A stretch of DNA of 64,000 bases from Piper betle (Eukaryota; Streptophyta; Magnoliopsida; Piperales; Piperaceae), in the NCBI GenBank assembly GCA_033002965.1, contig JAURVB010014799.1, forward strand, positions 1 through 64,000. Direction: 5' to 3'. The translations under genes and the position numbers were made by a program. The notes under the pieces are model-generated. The model saw only the letters and a program-made list of their open reading frames with translations. It was not told where the DNA came from and did no database searches. Of this stretch, positions 58,641-64,000 are shown piece by piece (position 1 is the stretch's first letter; each line of letters begins with the position of its first letter).

Positions 58641-59972
58641 TATAAAAATTCTCCAGTGAAAAAATTAGGAAGAGAGTTAGTATTGCCTTTAATGAATTCA
58701 ATATCAAAAAAAAGCTAGTAAAGCATGCGAACGAGCAAAAATATGTTTCAAAGCTAAGTTTTTAACATCTTTTTCTAATGTCCTTTTCAGCTTTACAATC
58801 TATTCTTAATAAGAATTTTTTATAAGCAGATCATCTTGAAATTTTAATATAAAATTAACAATACTTAACATATCTTTTTTAATAGTAGAATATTTTGCTT
58901 GGGTTGGATTCCATAATCTAGAATTATATCTTATAATAACATTTTTATTATTTAAGATTTGTTTAAGGATACCCCCATATCCTAGATCAGATGCATCCGT
59001 TTCTACTATCTTTAAAGAGGTAGGATTAGCTAAAGATAGACAAGGAAGATATTTAACTTTATCTTTAATATTTCTAATAGCTTTAGTATGAGCAACTGTC
59101 CATGGTGGACGATTTTTCTTTAATCTCTGCCATAAAATTTTACAATCTTTAGCTAGTTCTTCATGGAAATCTGATACATAATTTAAACTACCTAAAAATC
59201 ATTGTAATTGATTTTTGTCTAATAATTCATCTGGAAATTTAGATGAAAATTCAATAACTCTTTAAATAGGTTTAATATAACCTTTTTCTATATCATGATC
59301 CTAGATATCTAATTTTAGACTCTACTAAGACCATCTTCTTTTTAGATAACACTATACTATTTGTCCTACCAATCATATAGAATTGATTCAAGTGTTTAAA
59401 ATGTTGATCTAAGTTATTAGAATAGATTAAAACATCATCTATATATACAATTATATATTCCATATAAGGATTAAATATGTCATTCATTATTTTTTGAAAT
59501 TCTAAAGGAGCATTTTTAATCCAAATGACATTATATTCCATTCGTATTGACCAAAGGGAACATTAAATGCTGTTTTATATCTATCTTTTTCATTAATCTG
59601 AATTTGCCAAAATCCAGATTTTAAATCAAACTTACTAAACACCTGAGCATTATATAATCTTTTTAATAAATCCTATTTATTAGGAATAGGATATCTTATC
59701 TATTTTAAAACTTTATTTAAAGGTTTATAATTAATAACTAACCTTGGAGCACCTCTTTCTATTTTAGATGCCTTATATACATAGAAAGCCGAGCATGACA
59801 AAGGAGATTTACTAGGTCTAATTAATTTATTATCTAATAAAGTTGTCATTTCCTGTTGACAATATTTAACCAATTCTTTACTCATTTGAATTGGTCTAGC
59901 CTTAGTAGGTATTTGAGATTCATGAAATGTATCTTCATAAGGAAGAATAACTTCATGGTGATTTCTATCCAA
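58641..59972 (-). pseudogene. Pararetroviral reverse transcriptase and RNase H, broken
   Basis: The frame at 59972-59700 carries the RT N-terminal signature (IRPSKSPLSCSAFYV, RLVINYKPLNK). The frame at 59541-59293 has the catalytic YIDD (about 59445-59434) followed by a SKKK block. RNase H follows with ETDASDLGYGGIL near 59000 and AKYSTIKKDMLSIV near 58880. Interruptions lie at about 59700-59545 (stop codons and frame changes), 59290 and 58810. No integrase is present. The motifs are closer to caulimovirids than to Ty3/gypsy. Confidence 0.82.
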
Positions 59973-60048
59973 AAAGCACTAGGAAGTTCACTACATAAAT
60001 CATTTTCAAATAATATTTTTAATATGATTAATTTTATCTAAAATTTCT

Positions 60049-61130
60049 TTAGATACTAATCTTTTCTCTAAGAGATAAACTTCTAACTTCTTCTTGTAAA
60101 AAAATTATATGTTTATTCTTTTGAAATGATTTTTCTTTTAGATTTGATATTAATGTTTTATGTGCAAGAAATTCTAGATAAAAAATAATTTCCTTACCTT
60201 CAAATCTAGTATGAACCCCAGTATCATCAATTGTAAAAAGTTTAATAATTGCAGTAAAGGGATTTCCTAGAATCACTTCTGTTCATGCATCTTGAACCAA
60301 TATGAAAGTTAAGTATAAATATGTATTATTTATACAAACAACCAGCATGGGGTACTTTATAATTAATTTTTAATCTTCGATCATTTGGAGTAGAGAAAAG
60401 CTATTTAGTTTTTATAATAATGAGTGGGAATTAATCCCTCTCTAATTATATTTCTATCAACTCCGGTATCAACCAAAGCTAAGGTTTCTAATGTAAATTT
60501 CTTATCAAGAATTATTTTAATTTTTAATATATATTTCCTAGAAATAGTTTGTTCAATGACATTTAAATAATCTTGATTATTAGAAGTTTCACCAACTTGG
60601 AATTTTGAATCTTCAAAAATTTTTAAATCTTCATCATTATGAGATTCATTATCTTTATTTCCATTTATTAATTCTAATACTTCTACACGTTTTCTTAATT
60701 TTAATACTTCTGATTTTAGTACAGTTATTTCATGACGAAGGTCTTGTAATGTAATAGGTTTTTCCTTTTTCATTCTATCTAAAACTTCTATCATAGAATA
60801 AGAAGGATGAACTATAGCTTCTATTTTAGGTTCTAATTTCTTTTCTCTTGTAGAAGCTATAACTTTTTCTATTAAAGCCCTTTGTTGGGTTTTATCCTGA
60901 ATATTATCAATTATATCTAGTAATAATGATTCTTGTACATTAATTACATTAATACTTAAGTTATTTAATGCATTACAAGTATCATAAATATCATTACATT
61001 CACAATCAGAAGATGTAGAATTAGAATCTATATCTACATAATCTAATTCATCTATTTCTAGCACTTCATATTTTGATATATTACTTAAGTCTTCTAATAA
61101 AGAAAATAAACTTTCTTTTCTTCATCAGGA
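60049..61130 (-). pseudogene. Pararetroviral coiled-coil/linker and aspartic protease
   Basis: The 219-codon frame at 61064-60405 is the longest surviving viral frame. It has an acidic N-terminus, a Leu/Lys heptad-like stretch around residues 120-145 (RHEITVLKSEVLKLRKRVEV), and then ALVDTGVD with the DTG of a retropepsin at residue ~199. The protease continues at 60276-60049, after a frame change near 60405. The family's usual DTGA(D/S) is changed to DTGV. A stop at 60403 ends the first frame. Confidence 0.75.
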
Positions 61131-62150
61131 ATATTTAATTCTTTAATTCTGTAATTTACATTAGTTTCTTGTATGTCCAGACTAACCACGAGTCCTAATA
61201 TACAACTGGTCTAGTTTTACTAGGTTTCTTTTAAGTTTTCCTAGTAATTGCTTTTTTACCTTCATCTTTAATTTCCTTTTTAACCATAGGTTTTGATCTT
61301 CTTATTATAAAGGGTTTTTGATTATTAAAATTTTTTGGTTTAGGTGGAATAATTGGGGAAACTTGGGTTCCAAATTGTTTACAAAATTCACCCAATTCTT
61401 TCTTTCCTAATAATTTTTGTTTTTAAGCTAGTTTTTAAGATTTAAGTCATTACATAAGCTTAAATCTTCTGTTACTACCTCACTATTTAATTTACCGGAA
61501 GTAAAAGATCCATATGGTATTGTTCTATTATTTTGATTTATTAATTTCGTTCTAACTCTTTCTGCAAATAGAGGAGGTAATCCAGCTAAAAATCTTTCTT
61601 TCCAAAAATCTGAACTAGAGTCATCTCTTTCGAATAATAAAGTTAAAAAGTATCCTTATACCATCTATAATGAGTTAATGAAGGACATTTTAAACTCATT
61701 ATTAATTCCTGTGTTCTTTCTTTTAAGGTATTAGGGTCTCCTAGAAAATGATGTAATATTGTTAATATTAAAGTATAAACTGCATCTTCTATTATTTGAT
61801 TTGTATTAGGCTCTAATTTTGTAGCTCCTAATATGTCAATTTTTGGACAGGTTGAAGGTAATGATCCCACCAACCTTTTAATATACCAGAAAATCCAACA
61901 ACAATAAATTCAGCAATTTGTATATCACTGTTGTTTGCAGTTTTACAAATTGTACAATACATTAACATATTATGTAATGTAGTAAGTATCTAATATTTTG
62001 ATTAACTATATTCCATTCATAAATAGACTTATTGTCATAAGATAATCCGGAATTCATAACATTTTCTTCAAGTAAAATTAAAGTAGGTGTTGGCGTTTAA
62101 TAATAATGTCTTCCTTTTGGAAGAGATTGAGTTTGCAAAGGTCTAGCAAT
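61131..62150 (-). pseudogene. Pararetroviral coat-protein region with decayed zinc knuckle
   Basis: Frames such as 61873-61643 and the segments between 61640 and 61330 are basic in their later part. Near 61215-61170 a Cys-rich spot (frame reading C..LGLVV...DIQETN) sits where the CCHC nucleic-acid-binding knuckle would be, but at most one Cys remains. Several frame changes break the region. The coat-protein call is from position and composition. Confidence 0.55.
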
Positions 62151-62978
62151 TTACACCTTTTCAGAAGAAAATTGTTTTATTATTTCCTCAATATTTTCTG
62201 TTTCATTAATTACTTTAATAGATTCAGTGATTTTTAAACCACTTAATCTTTTAGTTAATTTATCTAAAAATTCTTCATTCATAGGACTTCTAGTATTAAA
62301 ATTTTTTGATGATGCCATAGAAGGTTTTATTAATATCGGGGTAATATTTTCATTAACCTTATTTTCCACAATCCTATCTTTTCCCTTATCTCTAGGTAAG
62401 CATTCATCTTCTAGTTGGGAAAGATGGGTTGCTAAGGTTTGTAAATGAAGATGAGTATAATTATTTTATTTAATTACCATAGCTATATCCTCATTCATTT
62501 TCTTGTCTATGGTTACATAAGAAGTAGCTTCTATATTTCCATACTTAATATGTCCTACCGGAGGATGCTACTTGTAATTATTTTACTATCATTAGTATCC
62601 CATGTTCTTTTTTCTTTAGAAACATTAATTTTAGGACTTTTGAATATTATTATACCAATCTACAGAATGAGATTTCTATTCCTAATATTTTTAAATAGTC
62701 ATAATAATTTTCTTTATATTTATCTAATTGTTCCTTAGTATGATTATTAAAATACCATAATCTAAAATTATCATGTTTACGTAACATAAACTCTTTTGAC
62801 CATTATTTTCAATCTAGCTCAAATTGATAAGTGTTAATTTTTAAGTTCATTTCAAAAAAGGTAGGTTTATCCAAATAAATTCCATGAGGAATTTGCTGTT
62901 CTTAAATATAAATTCTTTTTACACTTGATGAAGCTTCCTCTGAATCCAAACGAGTAGGAACACTTGGTCTAGTAGATA
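62151..62978 (-). pseudogene. Pararetroviral N-terminal polyprotein part, cut by an LTR
   Basis: The frame at 62369-62151 and its upstream continuation (HPPVGHIKYGNIEATSYVTI near 62550) precede the coat-protein region. Before them lie RKHDNFRLWYFNNH near 62760 and IPHGIYLDKPTFFEMNL near 62860. Coding continues in frame to 62978 (STRPSVPTRLDSEEAS), exactly where the LTR begins. The true start, and probably the movement protein, are therefore missing or displaced to the right of the window. Stops are at about 62898, 62810 and 62650. Confidence 0.65.
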
Positions 62979-64000
62979 TGTAAAACCCACGATTCGAGTT
63001 AGGGTTTTATATTTAGAACCGGTCGGGTTGACCGTTATTTTTTTGAGTTGAGTCAGTTTCAGGACACGTGTACCGAGCCGATGCCAGTCGCGTGTATGAG
63101 CTATGAGGGTCATGCGTACCCAAGTATATGATGATAACGTCATGAACACAGCAGAACAGAATGAGTTATCAGATATATGAGAGTATGCCAGTCATTTTTA
63201 TTTTATTCTACATATATATATAATGGATCCTAGAATTAGTTTTAGGCCGTTTATTGCGTTAGGATGCGTTACGGGCATTTCGGGTGGGTTGATAGTTCTA
63301 GAGCATATCATTATGATTTTTTTTAGGTTGTTTGATTTTACGGGATTTTTCCCGATTTTTATGAATTTTTTTAGGATTTAATATGACCTAGTTATTATAT
63401 TTGACTCGAGCCGGAGACGAGTCAAGTCTTAATTACAAGTTTGCCACCCAACCTTTCTTCTCCACGACGACCTTTTCTCCCCACGCCCAAACCCTCGTGC
63501 CGCGCCGCCCCTGTTCGCGCGCCACCGCCGCCGCTGTCGGCGCCGCCCGGCCGTCGACCGACGCCGCCCAGCTCGGCGACGACGTCGCCCTGCCGCCCCG
63601 ACCAGGCCCGGCCACCATCGGGCCGCCGCGACGCCAGAATCGCCACGTCTAGCGCCGCGGCTGCGTTTGGTCGCGTCGCCGATTCTGCCGCCGGCGACCG
63701 TCGCAGCCGTCATCCAATGGTCGCCTCAGCACCACCGACCACCCAGCGACCCTCCTCGACTGGAGCGGAGGCCGTCGCCGCCGTGGCCGGCCGGATCTAG
63801 CAACCACCACGGCCGGCCTCTGTTTTGCCGTTTTCCGGCGAGCCGCCGCCTCCATTGGCCACGCTGAGGTCATAGATGAGTCGGGGTCGCCGAGCCGGTT
63901 CCGAGGGTACCCAACACGACCCCTTTCCGACCAGTAGACGCCGCCGGCGATTGTCGCCGGAAAACCACCGGAAGCCGCCGGAAAACCGCCAGTAGCTGCC
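62979..64000 (+). mobile_element. Family B LTR, second copy, cut by the window edge
   Basis: It begins TGTAAAACCC at 62979 and follows the family B LTR (3207 downwards, minus strand) block for block for about 1 kb: GATTCGAGTTAGGGTTTTAT, 'GGTTGACCGTTATTTT', 'CGTGTATGAG', GGTTGATAGTTCTAGAG, then the GC-rich block. Its start interrupts pararetroviral coding sequence, with AGATA as the five flanking bases on the left. Frames in the GC-rich end have no domain. Confidence 0.85.

Larger units (their letters stand above)
54200..62978 (-). mobile_element. Endogenous pararetrovirus relic (Caulimoviridae, florendovirus-like), interrupted
   Basis: On the minus strand, reading from 62978 down, are the region between movement protein and coat protein, coat-protein-like sequence, protease, reverse transcriptase, RNase H, a second frame and a promoter with poly(A) signals. 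This is the order of caulimovirids whose long ORF carries MP-CP-PR-RT-RH, and a second frame after RNase H resembles the florendoviruses. Integrase is absent, as expected. The 5' end is lost where an LTR starts at 62979, and a 2.34-kb solo LTR splits the second frame. Stops and frameshifts occur in every section, so no protein can be made. About 6.4 kb of viral sequence remains. Family level is firm; the genus is my best guess from layout. Confidence 0.82.

Noticed and set aside
63401..63873. Overlapping long frames at the right edge
   Set aside because: They lie in the GC-rich block of the family B LTR, open in several frames on both strands, with low-complexity Arg/Ala/Pro content.

Overview
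The window is nuclear DNA of a flowering plant. It has a spliced heat-shock factor gene, an ancient plant pararetrovirus relic, chromovirus-type Ty3/gypsy elements primed by initiator tRNA-Met, TRIM elements and hAT-type non-autonomous transposons. GC-rich first exons would suit a monocot, but the species cannot be fixed from this sequence. Only one gene looks intact: a class B heat-shock factor on the minus strand (51191-52365). Nearly everything else is transposable-element debris, much of it nested.

Left part (1-14.4 kb). A 2.9-kb LTR lies on the minus strand (292-3207) with its primer-binding site at 270-287, so the body of that element runs off the left edge. A dead plus-strand gypsy pol follows (4.2-6.27 kb), joined to the 3' end and LTR of a different family. 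A compact non-autonomous LTR element at 11051-13523 has two ~1-kb LTRs around a 0.49-kb core.

Middle part (14.4-39.2 kb). Seven LTR copies or fragments of one gypsy family (family A here) alternate with broken gag and pol pieces in both orientations. Three times two LTRs face each other 3' end to 3' end (about 17.2-17.6, 27.3-27.4 and 32.85 kb). At the second junction a complete complement of initiator tRNA-Met, with CCA, lies directly after the LTR. A 150-bp TRIM solo LTR with a perfect target-site duplication sits in one dead integrase.

Right part (39.2-64 kb). In order: a decayed 5' part of a MORC-type ATPase gene (39.9-41.2 kb), two partial LTRs, a 554-bp hAT element, a complete 1.24-kb TRIM with a minisatellite inside, a diverged tandem duplication, a 938-bp hAT element that has taken up LTR-like sequence, the heat-shock factor, and an AT-rich stretch. 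Then comes a minus-strand endogenous pararetrovirus (about 54.2-62.98 kb, florendovirus-like). It is interrupted by a 2.34-kb solo LTR with a perfect 5-bp duplication (55705-58042) and cut off at its 5' side by an LTR (62979 onward) of the same family as the one at 292-3207.

All calls come from reading and translating the sequence by eye. Family names rest on motif recall, and no alignment or database search was run.
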